Assembly: GCA_023436225.1 (NCBI GenBank)
Contig: JAEZKA010000056.1
Span: 1 to 64,000, forward strand
Source: Bacillota bacterium
GTDB taxonomy: Bacteria > Bacillota > Clostridia > Lachnospirales > Lachnospiraceae
Direction of reading: 5' to 3'
Length of the DNA stretch: 64,000 bases
In this document: in pieces, positions 43,431-53,155 of the stretch
How positions within the stretch are numbered: the first letter of the stretch is position 1
Layout of the letters: the number at the start of each line of letters is the position of its first letter
Translations under genes and position numbers: made by a program
The notes under the pieces: generated by a model
Database searches by the model: none
Told to the model about the DNA's origin: nothing
What the model saw: only the letters and a program-made list of their open reading frames with translations

Positions 43431-45827
43431 TTGAAAAAACTTTTCATATATATATCTTTTTCGATACTACTACTGATACCCGCTTCTTCTGCTCTGGCTA
43501 ATACCGGTACCCATGTAAGCGCTAATATTAACGCCGGCAGGCAGGTAACTATAAGTGGAACCATAGATAGCGGAAGCGGTCAGAATGTGCATATCCGGGT
43601 TGAGGATCCAACAGGTGCTGTTGATTATGCAGGTACTACGATAAGCAAAAAGGATGGTTCCTTTACCCTAACCTATAACATGACCAATACCGCTTTCGGA
43701 AGCTATAAAGTGACCGTAAATACCTATAGTGAAGTAATGCCAGGCATAACCGAATTTACCTATGGGACCAATAATGAGCTGGCTTCCCTGTTGATCAGCA
43801 GCGGTACCTTTGACAATGCATTTTCAACTGATATCACGGAATATAAGGTCACGGTAGCTCACAAGCTATCCCGCATCCAATTAACCCCAACTGCCAGTGA
43901 AAGCTCCTCCCTGATTGATGTAGACGGAATTGCGGTAGCCAGTGGGAAAACCTCAGGCTTCCTTCCGCTAAGTGGGGAAGAAACCATAATAAAGATTAAT
44001 GTTACTTCTCTCTCAGGACAGGTGAAAACCTATACCTTAACCATAATGAAAAGCAACTCCGATATTCCTACCCTGTCAGCCCTTGCTTCCATTGATGCCA
44101 ATAAAAAGGTTATCATAAAAGGGAATATTAACACCGGATCCGGACAAACAATTGCTGCCAGAGTAATGTCCCCAACCGGCAAATTGGTGTATGCAGGTTC
44201 AACCGTTAGCTTGGCAGGTGGTGATTACGAGCTATCCTATCTCCTTGCAGGTAAGAGCACCGGAAAATATGAAGTAATGGTTGGTGCTGTTGGAGTGAAG
44301 GAAGCAGTTTCCACTTCTTTCTATTATATGACAGAGGTCGTATTGGAAGGTCTTACCATCAGTGATATAACACTATCACCCGCTTTCAAATCCAAGGTAA
44401 CCGAATATACCTCGGCTGCTGATGGCAGCTTTGACAGTATTATAGTAACTCCGGTAGCCTATGAAGGTGCAGATAAAATCCTTGTGAACAAGCAGCTTGT
44501 GCAAAGCGGCGAGGCCTCGAAACCGATCTGGCTTCGAGAGGGAAGCAATACTCTGACAATTACCGTATACGCACAGAACGAAGCAATTAGTAAAGCCTAT
44601 CATATAACCATAATAAAGGCAAACAAGATACCTGATCTTGCTCTTAAAGCGGAAATCAATCAGAAAAAGCTTGTCAGTATAAGCGGTCATACAGGAATAA
44701 GAGCAAGCCGGGCGATCTCTGTTTTAATAACGGATCCAAACGGTAATACAGAATACACCAATCATATTAAAAGTTCTACTGACGGAAGCTTTCAGCTTGC
44801 TTATATTATGCAAAACAAAGCAAAAGGAGATTATAAGGTATCAGTCGGGGCAGTAGGCCTTAGGTCCCCGACAATTGCATATTTCACCTATAATCCCATT
44901 GTTGATTTAACAGATTTATTCTTGGATAATGCCTCTCTATCCCCGGTATTTGCTAAGGATCAATTGAATTACAGCTCCTATGTAGATTACTCAGTAGATT
45001 CGGTCCGTATTACTGCTACAGCAGCTAATTCGGAGGCAGAAATCACAGTAAATGATTCTATCGTGAACAGCGGACAGGAATCCGAAACCCTCCCGCTTTG
45101 GGAAGGTGTTAATATCATCCCTGTGGTTGTTACCAGCTTTGATGAGTCAAAAACATATTACATTTCGATTACAAGACAACGCCAACCACAAAGCGAACCA
45201 CAAAGCAAACCATTGCCCTCTAATGCAGAATTGATTAGCCTAAGCTTTAGCAGCGGTACCTTAAGCCCGGTATTTTCATCAAATACTACTGAATATACTG
45301 CAAATGTGGAAAACAAAGTTGATTCTATTACTGTAACGCCTATCGCGGCGGACAATAGTGCAACAATTAAGGTGAACGGCATACCTGTAACCAGCGGCTC
45401 TGCCTCCGGCAGCATCGGCCTTAACATTGGACCTAATGCAATTAACGTTACGATTATTACAGAGAACGGGTTAAGCAAGACTTACAACATAAGTGTAATA
45501 AGGAAAGAAGCAGATACCCCTACTCCGGAGTTATCCTCCGACGCAACCTTATCAAGTCTTGAATGCGATGGTAAATTAAGCCCTGCTTTTGACCCGGCAA
45601 TAACCACTTACACTACATCCGTTTCAATTACAGAACTAACCGAATTTTATGTCGCTCCCTTCACCAATGACAGTAATGCCACCGTCATGGTTAATGGAAT
45701 TCTCTGTGATAGAGGTGGAAGTGTCCCCATAAGCATCAGCGGCTTATCCAACTTCTCTATCAAAGTTAGTGTAACTGCACAAGACGGTACAACAATGGAT
45801 TACAATATAACTGTAACTGTGAATTAA
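43431..45827 (+). CDS. Secreted protein of cadherin-like beta-sandwich repeats
   Basis: About 798 aa. The signal peptide (FIYISFSILLLIPASSALA) is followed by a mosaic. Three Ig-like units carry the theme ISGTIDSGSGQ...DPTG...GSF.L.Y (starting near residues 35, 230 and 420). They alternate with cadherin-like (PF12733-type) units of the form L..S.GTLSPAF...T.YT..V...V.SITVTP...ATI.VNG...SG (near 115, 300, 490, 590 and 700). The start is TTG at 43431, ten bases after AAGGAGG; an in-frame TTG at 43422 sits on the ribosome site. It follows the 1195 aa gene by 55 bp, so the two are likely cotranscribed as partner surface proteins. Confidence 0.8.
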   Translation: MKKLFIYISFSILLLIPASSALANTGTHVSANINAGRQVTISGTIDSGSGQNVHIRVEDPTGAVDYAGTTISKKDGSFTLTYNMTNTAFGSYKVTVNTYSEVMPGITEFTYGTNNELASLLISSGTFDNAFSTDITEYKVTVAHKLSRIQLTPTASESSSLIDVDGIAVASGKTSGFLPLSGEETIIKINVTSLSGQVKTYTLTIMKSNSDIPTLSALASIDANKKVIIKGNINTGSGQTIAARVMSPTGKLVYAGSTVSLAGGDYELSYLLAGKSTGKYEVMVGAVGVKEAVSTSFYYMTEVVLEGLTISDITLSPAFKSKVTEYTSAADGSFDSIIVTPVAYEGADKILVNKQLVQSGEASKPIWLREGSNTLTITVYAQNEAISKAYHITIIKANKIPDLALKAEINQKKLVSISGHTGIRASRAISVLITDPNGNTEYTNHIKSSTDGSFQLAYIMQNKAKGDYKVSVGAVGLRSPTIAYFTYNPIVDLTDLFLDNASLSPVFAKDQLNYSSYVDYSVDSVRITATAANSEAEITVNDSIVNSGQESETLPLWEGVNIIPVVVTSFDESKTYYISITRQRQPQSEPQSKPLPSNAELISLSFSSGTLSPVFSSNTTEYTANVENKVDSITVTPIAADNSATIKVNGIPVTSGSASGSIGLNIGPNAINVTIITENGLSKTYNISVIRKEADTPTPELSSDATLSSLECDGKLSPAFDPAITTYTTSVSITELTEFYVAPFTNDSNATVMVNGILCDRGGSVPISISGLSNFSIKVSVTAQDGTTMDYNITVTVN

Positions 45828-45940
45828 TCAAGCGTACCGGAGACCTTAGCACCCATACCATTCTTCTCAATATCATTATATCCTTATAGAAAAGTATCAA
45901 TATTTGTCAGTGTTGTGTTTACGAGATCTATCTGTTCAAC

Positions 45941-45987
45941 AAAATAGAGGATTATAACACCTTCTAGGTGAGATAATCCTCTATTTT
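45941..45987 (+). terminator. Terminator after the surface-protein pair
   Basis: A perfect 15 bp stem AAAATAGAGGATTAT / ATAATCCTCTATTTT with a T-rich 3' end. It can serve both directions and also lies near the 3' end of the chromate transporter gene. Confidence 0.85.
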
Positions 45988-46047
45988 TGTAATGCAATTA
46001 TATAGGCTCGCCGGTGTAATTCAATTACTACTCGTGGATAACTTGAA

Positions 46048-47505
46048 TTATAAAAGGTTACACGCGATCAAAGAGCCAACGCCGGAGATTAAGATCAGTA
46101 TAATATCATGCAGATGATACCTTTTATGTAATAACATTAATACGGTAAATATAACTCCGCAGATGATAATTGCAACTAACATTGTCCCTTGATGTTCGAG
46201 TACGATATTGAAATTTTCATATAGCATCGATAATATTGTTGTTAGCAGTAGTCCAGAAATAATCGGTAATATCCATGCCTTTAAGGTTTGGAAAAGCTCT
46301 AGGCTTTCAAATCGATTATATATAAATAAAACTGCGAAGAATACGGAGCAGGAAGCAACAATACTAACTGCATAGCCCACCGCTGCTAGCAAAAGACCCG
46401 CACCCACACTTTGCGTTGCATGAAAAGATATATAATACCCAATTGCTGCAAGTACTTTACTTAAAATCGGCCCGGGTAAAGCATTGGCAATCGGAAGTAC
46501 CTGACCATAAAAAGCCTCGGAAGGGATGAACCCATTGGATACAAAGATGGTATCTGCAATTGTAATATAGGCTTCTCCGCCTCCGAAGGAAATCACGGTT
46601 GAGATAAGTCCGTTCTTCAGATAATTCCCAACTCCACTTACAATAAAAGAGACTGGCACTGACATAAGAATTAAGAAGATAATCCATGTCAGCTCTTCCG
46701 CTAGAACCCCCTTCAGCGTCAGTTTTTCTTTTTTGCTCTTCTCACTTCCTGCGCTTTTCTTACTTTTCCTCATACTTTGAATGATACCGTAGCAGGAAAG
46801 AGCAAGCATACATACTTCTATTACGATAAACAACCTTTCATTTGTAATAATCTGTGCTTTTCCTGTACATAGAATAAATAATACACTGATAATTCCAGCA
46901 ATACCTCCCTTGATCGGAGTGATTTTACCCTCAGTGAAAAATATAATAAAAAAGGCAAGCAGCAATAGATTAATAGTACTAATGTCAAATATCGGAGTAT
47001 GCTTTAGACCTAAAATATGATTAATTTCTTTTCCCGCCGTCAGAATAAATGCCATTAACATTATGATCCAACCAGCCCCTAAGGTCTTTGTCTGCTTGCA
47101 GGTTGTTAATACCTTATTAATATAGTTAATCAAAAGCATGATGATAAATACCGAGATACCGACGGATGCAAATTTAATTTGCGTCACTACGTTTCCACCT
47201 AGCTGAGATAGAATGGATACAAGAAAAACCGTAATCCCTACTCCCGGAAGAGATACCATAATTGCCGCACCCACCATTCCGGGCAAACCAGAAATTTTCT
47301 TACCCGCTGCTGCTGCTAATTTGACCGGCAGTGTACCTGGTGTAATATTAGAGGTAATAACATAATCATTATAATCTTCTTCCTTCAGTAGCTTTTTCTT
47401 CGTAACTATTTCATCTTCAATAATTGGAATTAAAGCACTTCCTCCTCCAAATCCGATTAACCCGATTTTAAGAAATGAAAGCAGTAGCGAGAAAAATTTA
47501 TTCAT
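46048..47505 (-). CDS. chrA: Chromate transporter family protein (two-domain)
   Basis: About 485 aa with roughly 10-12 membrane segments and the internal duplication of long-chain ChrA. The first half has FLKIGLIGFGGGSALIP and ITPGTLPVKLAAAAG; the second has TVISFGGGEAYITIAD and QVLPIANALPGPILSKV. ChrA proteins export chromate or transport related anions; in anaerobes the physiological substrate is often unknown. The start is ATG 47505 (a TTG frame reaches 47532). A terminator hairpin at 47609-47671 separates it from the LarA gene, so it need not belong to that regulon. Confidence 0.85.
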   Translation of the reverse strand: MNKFFSLLLSFLKIGLIGFGGGSALIPIIEDEIVTKKKLLKEEDYNDYVITSNITPGTLPVKLAAAAGKKISGLPGMVGAAIMVSLPGVGITVFLVSILSQLGGNVVTQIKFASVGISVFIIMLLINYINKVLTTCKQTKTLGAGWIIMLMAFILTAGKEINHILGLKHTPIFDISTINLLLLAFFIIFFTEGKITPIKGGIAGIISVLFILCTGKAQIITNERLFIVIEVCMLALSCYGIIQSMRKSKKSAGSEKSKKEKLTLKGVLAEELTWIIFLILMSVPVSFIVSGVGNYLKNGLISTVISFGGGEAYITIADTIFVSNGFIPSEAFYGQVLPIANALPGPILSKVLAAIGYYISFHATQSVGAGLLLAAVGYAVSIVASCSVFFAVLFIYNRFESLELFQTLKAWILPIISGLLLTTILSMLYENFNIVLEHQGTMLVAIIICGVIFTVLMLLHKRYHLHDIILILISGVGSLIACNLL

Positions 47506-47608
47506 GTTATAGACAACCTTTCTAATGTTCAAGTTAACTAGTCAATTATTCAGAAAAACATGTCGGAATAAGCTCATGATAGCTAGCATGAGCTTTAAAT
47601 ATAAGTAA

Positions 47609-47671
47609 GGGGCTTTCGCATAATAGCTTAATAAGAATGTACTTATATAAACCAATTATGCGAAATCCCCT
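47609..47671 (-). terminator. Terminator after the LarA-family gene
   Basis: The arms AGGGGCTTTCGCATAAT and ATTATGCGAAATCCCCT pair with one mismatch, 19 bases past the stop at 47690 on the minus strand. Confidence 0.8.
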
Positions 47672-47689
47672 GTTAAGCTCTATAATAGA

Positions 47690-49186
47690 TTAGCCGCAGC
47701 ATCCACAGCCTTGATTTACGTGTCCATACGCATCCATGCTGTTCTCTTCCTTGTTCTTCATACATAAATGAACTGCAGATTTTTTGAATGTCATTGGAAG
47801 TGCCAGGATATTCGGATTCTGACCGACGAATTTCTTCTTAGCATCCTCTATGGCCTCTTCAAAGGTTTCCCTTGTTTTTAGACCCATGCCTCTTGCATAT
47901 CCCGGTTCCTCTGCTCCGACGATATAAATCGCACTTGTGTTCATCTCAGCAATATGCCCGCAGGACATCATTGAAAATCCGTGGAAAGGATGGAATGCAT
48001 TCGTGAAACGGTATTTGCGGATATACTCTTCCTTTGTTGCAAAGTATTCACCCAGCCTGTTCATGTCCGGTAGGGTATTCATATGATCATGCTGAAATAA
48101 CTCATATAGCTCTCTTAAATAGGGCCATAATTCATCATGGAAGTAACCATTGCAGGTAGAGGCACAGATGATAACACAATTCTCACTCATAACACGCTTA
48201 AATCTTAATACTTGAGCACTTAACGCCTGCATCATCATGATTGGATTTGTTCCCATTCCGTCTCCGTAGTGGAATTTCTGCGGCATTCCAAATACCATGA
48301 TATCATATTTTTTTTCTGCCCAATGTACATAGGTTCTCTTGTCTGCGGTCTTCCAGCTGATTGGCTGCATCTCCTTTGCATATCCACAGAAGATTTCAAT
48401 TTGCCTGGACTGAGTATCCAGTACCGCATCACAACAGAAAAAGGGATGTCCCATCTTTTCTTCCATATGCATGCTGATCTCATCAAATTTATTACGCATC
48501 AGACTTCCGCTGTTTACAGGTGTAAAATCTTTTCTATGCATAACGGAGGGCACATGATGGCTTGCAATGCTTTGCCAATTGGTAATACCCGTTGCACTAT
48601 GCTTATAGCCTCCTGAGTATCCGCCGTAAGGGTTACCCTGTACATGGCCGATTAGAATAGGGATATCACAGTCAAAGATATATTTGTTCATGTAGACCGG
48701 ATCTCCACGATGGGTAGTTCCAAGATTAATCATGTGTTCCTGGTCTTCACTGTCATGACTGATAATCTGTCCGGTAGGCCAGAACTCCTCGAAGAGTTCC
48801 GGTCCAAAGATTGCCCTTGCATCCGATTCCTTGCTTCTGGGATGAAGTCCGTTGGATATAATGAAAAGAACATCCTTCTTTTCCACTCCTGCTGCATAAA
48901 GCTCCTTTAATATATATTTGATACTCAGTTTTCTATGGCTGGTAGCATGTTCTCCACCCTTTACACGATCCGGGACTATAAAGGTGACCGTGCTTCCTTT
49001 ATGTGCCAGCTCTGTCAGGGTCGGCATCCCAATGGGATGTGCCAGACTATTCAGATATGCTTCTTCTAACTTATCTTCCGGAATAAAGTCCGGATCCTTC
49101 ACTGTTTCACCGGGGATAAAAATATCTGTATTTTCCGGTAATTCAGCCGCCATGGTACCATGTCCATATTCAAATTCAATTTTCAT
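47690..49186 (-). CDS. LarA-family (DUF2088) nickel-dependent racemase/epimerase homolog
   Basis: About 498 aa, longer than L. plantarum LarA (about 424). Family signatures include TVTFIVPDRVKGG near residue 70, HATSHRKL (about 80) with a likely proton-transfer His, and GNPYGGYSGGYKHSATGI (about 188-205) carrying the Lys that holds the pyridinium thioamide pincer cofactor. HRKDF follows. The C-terminal QGCGCCG is unusual. LarA homologs racemise or epimerise lactate, malate or sugar acids. A LarC1 gene (53713) is nearby. It is last in the PFK-FBA-TPI unit. The start at 49186 follows GGAGG. The substrate is unknown. Confidence 0.85.
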   Translation of the reverse strand: MKIEFEYGHGTMAAELPENTDIFIPGETVKDPDFIPEDKLEEAYLNSLAHPIGMPTLTELAHKGSTVTFIVPDRVKGGEHATSHRKLSIKYILKELYAAGVEKKDVLFIISNGLHPRSKESDARAIFGPELFEEFWPTGQIISHDSEDQEHMINLGTTHRGDPVYMNKYIFDCDIPILIGHVQGNPYGGYSGGYKHSATGITNWQSIASHHVPSVMHRKDFTPVNSGSLMRNKFDEISMHMEEKMGHPFFCCDAVLDTQSRQIEIFCGYAKEMQPISWKTADKRTYVHWAEKKYDIMVFGMPQKFHYGDGMGTNPIMMMQALSAQVLRFKRVMSENCVIICASTCNGYFHDELWPYLRELYELFQHDHMNTLPDMNRLGEYFATKEEYIRKYRFTNAFHPFHGFSMMSCGHIAEMNTSAIYIVGAEEPGYARGMGLKTRETFEEAIEDAKKKFVGQNPNILALPMTFKKSAVHLCMKNKEENSMDAYGHVNQGCGCCG

Positions 49187-49231
49187 GTTAACCTCCATAA
49201 ATCTTCCTGTGTCTGCCCATGTGTTAGTCTT

Positions 49232-50074
49232 TTAATTCGCACTGGTCATATAAAGTCTTATAATCTCCAGATATTCCTCAGGATAATATCCGATCTCTCC
49301 CTGGAATCTGGTTAATGCAATTAGTCCTCCGTCTATCTCCTCAATAGAAGCCAACATTGCTGCATTTTCCTGTTTCAATCCACCGCCGTATACAACATCC
49401 ATACCACCGGTCTTTTCTTTCACGAACCTTGCGATTTTTGTTATATAATCCTTATCTGCAGGTATTTTACCTGGTCCAATGGACCAGATCGGCTCATAGG
49501 CAATTACAACCTTGGAGGTGTCCACATCCTTTAAGCCAAGCTCTAATTGTTGTCCGAGAACCTCCATCCACAGGGCCTGTTCCTCACTCTTCTCACCGAT
49601 ACAATAAAGTACCGTCATACCCCTTGCGATGGCACATTTAATTTCCTTATTTAATATTCTATTTATTGCGTCCGTATCAGTGACACCCGCTTCCGCAAGG
49701 ATACCCGCTTTATCATTTCTCTCTTCGCAGTGGCCGATAATTACCGTTTCACAACCAGCGGAAGCCATAGCTGCTGCCGGTCTGTTCGTAGTAAAGGCAC
49801 CAAAGTTACCACCAACTAAGACATCCTCTCGGTAAACACCCTGGCATCCAATCTTAACCCGGCTGCCCTTTCCCTTTGCAGCTATCGCCCCGAGAAGATG
49901 AAGCTCCGGGAAATACATACCAAACTCTACTTTACCGGGATCATATTTATTTAATTCATCCTGCGTATTCGTAATAATATAGGATGCCCAATCCTTAACA
50001 GGAGCAATCCGGTTGACTCCTCCCAGCTCTGCAGGAACATCAAATCTTTTTAGATTTAGATAGATATGCTTCAT
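49232..50074 (-). CDS. Triose-phosphate isomerase paralog
   Basis: A 280 aa TIM-barrel isomerase. The catalytic His is in IIGHCEER and the catalytic Glu in AYEPIWSIG. The flexible loop reads GPGKIPA instead of the usual GTGKTA, and the N-terminal NWK reads NLK. These changes and the longer length suggest a paralog with a special role, possibly on another triose or tetrose phosphate, rather than the central glycolytic enzyme. The ribosome site is AGGAGAG. It directly follows the aldolase gene with no gap, so the two are cotranscribed and likely act in sequence. Confidence 0.85.
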   Translation of the reverse strand: MKHIYLNLKRFDVPAELGGVNRIAPVKDWASYIITNTQDELNKYDPGKVEFGMYFPELHLLGAIAAKGKGSRVKIGCQGVYREDVLVGGNFGAFTTNRPAAAMASAGCETVIIGHCEERNDKAGILAEAGVTDTDAINRILNKEIKCAIARGMTVLYCIGEKSEEQALWMEVLGQQLELGLKDVDTSKVVIAYEPIWSIGPGKIPADKDYITKIARFVKEKTGGMDVVYGGGLKQENAAMLASIEEIDGGLIALTRFQGEIGYYPEEYLEIIRLYMTSAN

Positions 50075-51229
50075 TTATATCTCTCCTCTTTTGTATCGGT
50101 CAGCCATCTGCTCCAGGGTAACCGCTTCTACCTTCGGTGCTTTTCCAAAGCTTCCAAATTGAATAATCAACGTACCGACAACCTCTTTGACACCAGCTTC
50201 TATACAGCTGCAAATACGTGCTACATCCTCATCCGGTACCTCGCCATACATTACTGTATCCATAATCGGTGTAATAAATACTCTAGGATCAAAGGCCGCT
50301 TTATTCTTCTCCATCAGCTCATAGATTTCACCAATAGTCGCACTATTTCTAAGCGTCGGTTCCTTTGCGAATAATTCCTTCATATTACGTGTTACTGCAA
50401 GACGGATGTCTGTATCGACGTTAATCTTATTAATTCCGCAATGGGAAGCCTCAATCAGCTGATTTACATCAATACCATAGGTATTTGCCAAATTACCGCC
50501 AAGAGCATTAATCTCTTCAACAATATATTGCGGTACGGTAGAAGATCCGTGGCTTACCAGGAAGCCCTTAATTCTCTCATGACGCAGACACTCCTTGATC
50601 GCAATGGCAATTTCCTTGCGGATGATTGCATCCTTCCCTTTATTGGCACCATGCATGGTTCCATAGCTGATTGCAAGGGCATCCACTCCTGTCTTACGGA
50701 AGAAATCCACTGCACTCAATGGATTGGTATAGGTGCTGTCCGCACTAAATACATGATCCTCTACTCCTGCCAGAACGCCAAGCTCACCTTCGACTGATAC
50801 ACCAAGCTTATGAGCATACTTTACTACCTCTCTGGTCAGTTCCACATTCTCATCATAGGGCAAGGAGCTTCCATCGATCATAACACTGGTATAGCCCCCT
50901 TCAATTGCAGCGATACAAGACTCTAAATTTCTACCATGATCCAGATGCAGTGCAATCGGAATGGAACTGTCTGCCCCATACTTTTTCACCGCATCGGCAA
51001 TGTTCTTTGCACCTTTTTTCTTATCCTCAAGGGTAGCATTCATAAAATCACATCTTCCACCCATAAAACCATTTGCCAAATCTGCTCCCTGCAAAATTGC
51101 AGGACTTCGAAACATCTCATGTACTCCAATCACGGCCTTCGCTTGAGCCACTGCATTCACATTAAAGGCTCCCTGTGCATAATCATACTGATCTGCTGCT
51201 TCTAAAATTGCTCTCATAGGTACTAACAT
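50075..51229 (-). CDS. Class II fructose-bisphosphate aldolase family protein
   Basis: About 384 aa, zinc-dependent. Motifs in order are QGAFNVNAV, LHLDHG (catalytic Asp and Zn His), SVEGELGVLAGVEDH, ISYGTMHGANKG with a Zn His, VSHGSSTVPQ with a Zn His, and GINKINVDTDIR at the phosphate site. This is the full set for class II aldolases. It would split a ketose bisphosphate (fructose or tagatose type) into dihydroxyacetone phosphate and an aldehyde. The start is ATG 51229, with GGAGG eight bases upstream. It sits between the phosphofructokinase and isomerase genes, forming a dedicated three-step set. Confidence 0.92.
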   Translation of the reverse strand: MLVPMRAILEAADQYDYAQGAFNVNAVAQAKAVIGVHEMFRSPAILQGADLANGFMGGRCDFMNATLEDKKKGAKNIADAVKKYGADSSIPIALHLDHGRNLESCIAAIEGGYTSVMIDGSSLPYDENVELTREVVKYAHKLGVSVEGELGVLAGVEDHVFSADSTYTNPLSAVDFFRKTGVDALAISYGTMHGANKGKDAIIRKEIAIAIKECLRHERIKGFLVSHGSSTVPQYIVEEINALGGNLANTYGIDVNQLIEASHCGINKINVDTDIRLAVTRNMKELFAKEPTLRNSATIGEIYELMEKNKAAFDPRVFITPIMDTVMYGEVPDEDVARICSCIEAGVKEVVGTLIIQFGSFGKAPKVEAVTLEQMADRYKRGEI

Positions 51230-51259
51230 AGTCTCTTCCTCCATTCAATTTACGATCCT

Positions 51260-52426
51260 TTAATTAAAGGAAATCATTTTCGATAATTCCTCGCCAATTA
51301 AGGGTCTACACCACTCTTTAAAGCTTTCCGTTACACCATTTCCCTCTTGGTTGATATATTCGTCGGGCATAATCCGTTCATGCATCATAACCTCGTCAAT
51401 CTCTACAAGAAATGGCTCTATCTGATAGGGCAAAGTGGAAACACGTCGAAATGCAACCATTTTTCCACTTTCTCCTTGCATTACTGCCTTACATGCCAGT
51501 TTTCCTGCTAATATCGCTTCCTCACGGTCTACCTGACTTTGTAAACCGATGGATGCACGTCCTAACAGTCCCGGCTTCTCACCCCTTGCCTTGTAACCAA
51601 GTCTTTTGATTACCAGATTAGCAAGATGGGCACTAACATCTCCAAAATAAACCGCTCTTTCTGTTCGGAAAACAGGCTCTACAATCGGTTCTCCCTTTGC
51701 ATTCTTAAGGCCTTCACTGGCTACAACAACAATGCCTTTTTTCTTCTCCAGAAGCTTTCTCACATCTTCGATAAACTTATCTTCCTCAAAGGGACGTTCC
51801 GGAAGATAAATGAGATCCGGACCCATTCCTTCTTCGTTCTCCGCTAATGCACTTGCTGCGGTAATCCAGCCTGCATTTCTTCCTTGTGCTTCCACGACAA
51901 CCACATGAATTGGCAGTCCCTTCACATCCGCACAAATCTCTTTTACACTCTGCGCCAGATAACGGGCCGCACTTGGGAAGCCTGGACTATGATCCGTAAT
52001 AGAGATGTCATTGTCTATTGTCTTTGGAATTCCCATAACCTTAATGTCCAAGCCCTTATTCAGGCAGGTTTTATAAAGCTTGCCACAGGTATCCATCGTC
52101 CCGTTTCCGCCATTGAATAGTACATATTGTATATTCTTTTTAGCAAGAATTATGGACATTTTATGATAATCTTCCTGCTCAATCTCATCTCTTGAGGTAC
52201 CGATTGCACTTCCCGGAGTCTGTAATAGTAATTCCAGATCACCCACCGATACATTTTCCAGTTCAATCAGTTCTTCTTTTAATAAACCGCCGGTTCCGTT
52301 CCTAGCAGCATAGATATGAGTCAGTTCAGAATGTTTCTTAGCCTCCATTATTGCACCATATAAGGAAGCATTGATAACTGCTGTTGGACCTCCGCCATGC
52401 ACAATTAATAAATTCTTCTCTATCAT
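51260..52426 (-). CDS. 6-phosphofructokinase family protein, PPi-type features
   Basis: About 388 aa. The family motifs are GGGPTAVINASL at the N-terminus, GGNGTMDT (about residue 106, replacing GGDGS or GGDDS) and PKTIDND (about 133). The Lys of PKTIDND is typical of pyrophosphate-using enzymes, whereas the Gly in the preceding motif is closer to ATP-using ones, so the phosphoryl donor is uncertain. EAQGRNAGW and the C-terminal RASIGLQSQVDREEA are also conserved. It is the first gene of the PFK-FBA-TPI-LarA unit. The start at 52426 follows AAAGG; a LacI-type operator lies 62 bp upstream. Confidence 0.9.
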   Translation of the reverse strand: MIEKNLLIVHGGGPTAVINASLYGAIMEAKKHSELTHIYAARNGTGGLLKEELIELENVSVGDLELLLQTPGSAIGTSRDEIEQEDYHKMSIILAKKNIQYVLFNGGNGTMDTCGKLYKTCLNKGLDIKVMGIPKTIDNDISITDHSPGFPSAARYLAQSVKEICADVKGLPIHVVVVEAQGRNAGWITAASALAENEEGMGPDLIYLPERPFEEDKFIEDVRKLLEKKKGIVVVASEGLKNAKGEPIVEPVFRTERAVYFGDVSAHLANLVIKRLGYKARGEKPGLLGRASIGLQSQVDREEAILAGKLACKAVMQGESGKMVAFRRVSTLPYQIEPFLVEIDEVMMHERIMPDEYINQEGNGVTESFKEWCRPLIGEELSKMISFN

Positions 52427-52487
52427 AATCAATCATCCTTTCTTTCTCCATTTAAGCATAACCCATAAAGGATTTGTAACTTTTTTA

Positions 52488-52501
52488 CGCAAACGTTTGT
52501 G
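52488..52501 (-). promoter_or_regulatory. LacI-type operator upstream of the PFK gene
   Basis: CGCAAACGTTTGTG, with the palindromic core CAAACGTTTG, lies between the kinase stop and the PFK start. It matches the two operators before larC (54566-54601), which implies shared control by one LacI-family regulator not encoded in this window. Confidence 0.8.
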
Positions 52502-52515
52502 CACTATCTTTTTAC

Positions 52516-53139
52516 CTATAAGAGATCGTTCCACTCCACGATCAAGCTTTTTTCCTTTATTTTAAACTCATCAAAATACCTGTTCTCCATAGGGATCCAT
52601 TTATTCCGAAACAGCTCCAGTTTTTCTAGACCATTTCGTTCCCTGATATTTTCTAACTGGGTTGGGGTATCAATGTCAAGAAAGATAGATAGATCATAGG
52701 GATTATTAAAATATGGATGCTGACTATAGGAACCCTCTATAATATTTAATTTTTTAGGAGGAATTTCATATTCTTTGTCTATCACCCGCAAGCTACAGTT
52801 AAAGGGCCTATACTTCACCGGTCTTCCTGATAAAAGGGGGTCAAGGACCTCCGCTTGAAATCGTTCATAATCCACATTTCCTCCGACCTCCTTCAGCCGT
52901 TCAGGATTTCTCTGATGGTTTTGAAGGAAAAAGTCATCCATATGAAAGAGATTACAATCAAACTTTTTTTGTAAGTAAGAACCCAGGGTCGTCTTACCGC
53001 TTCCGCACTTACCATCGATGGCAACAATAATTCTTTCCTTGTCCTTCTCCTCCATTAACCGCTTAATTTGGATCACAACCGGTTCATATCGCTCCCAGAC
53101 AGCTTCACAGATTTCTAATTCATCTCTTAATTTATCCAT
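52516..53139 (-). CDS. P-loop kinase, uridine kinase-like
   Basis: A 207 aa kinase. Walker A GKCGSGKTT (about residues 43-51), the MDDFFL motif (about 67-72) and IEGSYS match the uridine kinase/phosphoribulokinase-like family. The DFF pair and the position of R residues resemble nucleoside and small-metabolite kinases, so it need not act on uridine. Context suggests it may phosphorylate a sugar or hydroxy acid imported by the ECF system next to it. The ATG follows AAAAGGGG. It is the third gene of the LarC1-ECF-kinase unit. Confidence 0.82.
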   Translation of the reverse strand: MDKLRDELEICEAVWERYEPVVIQIKRLMEEKDKERIIVAIDGKCGSGKTTLGSYLQKKFDCNLFHMDDFFLQNHQRNPERLKEVGGNVDYERFQAEVLDPLLSGRPVKYRPFNCSLRVIDKEYEIPPKKLNIIEGSYSQHPYFNNPYDLSIFLDIDTPTQLENIRERNGLEKLELFRNKWIPMENRYFDEFKIKEKSLIVEWNDLL

Positions 53140-53155
53140 ATTTTAGAGCCCCTTT

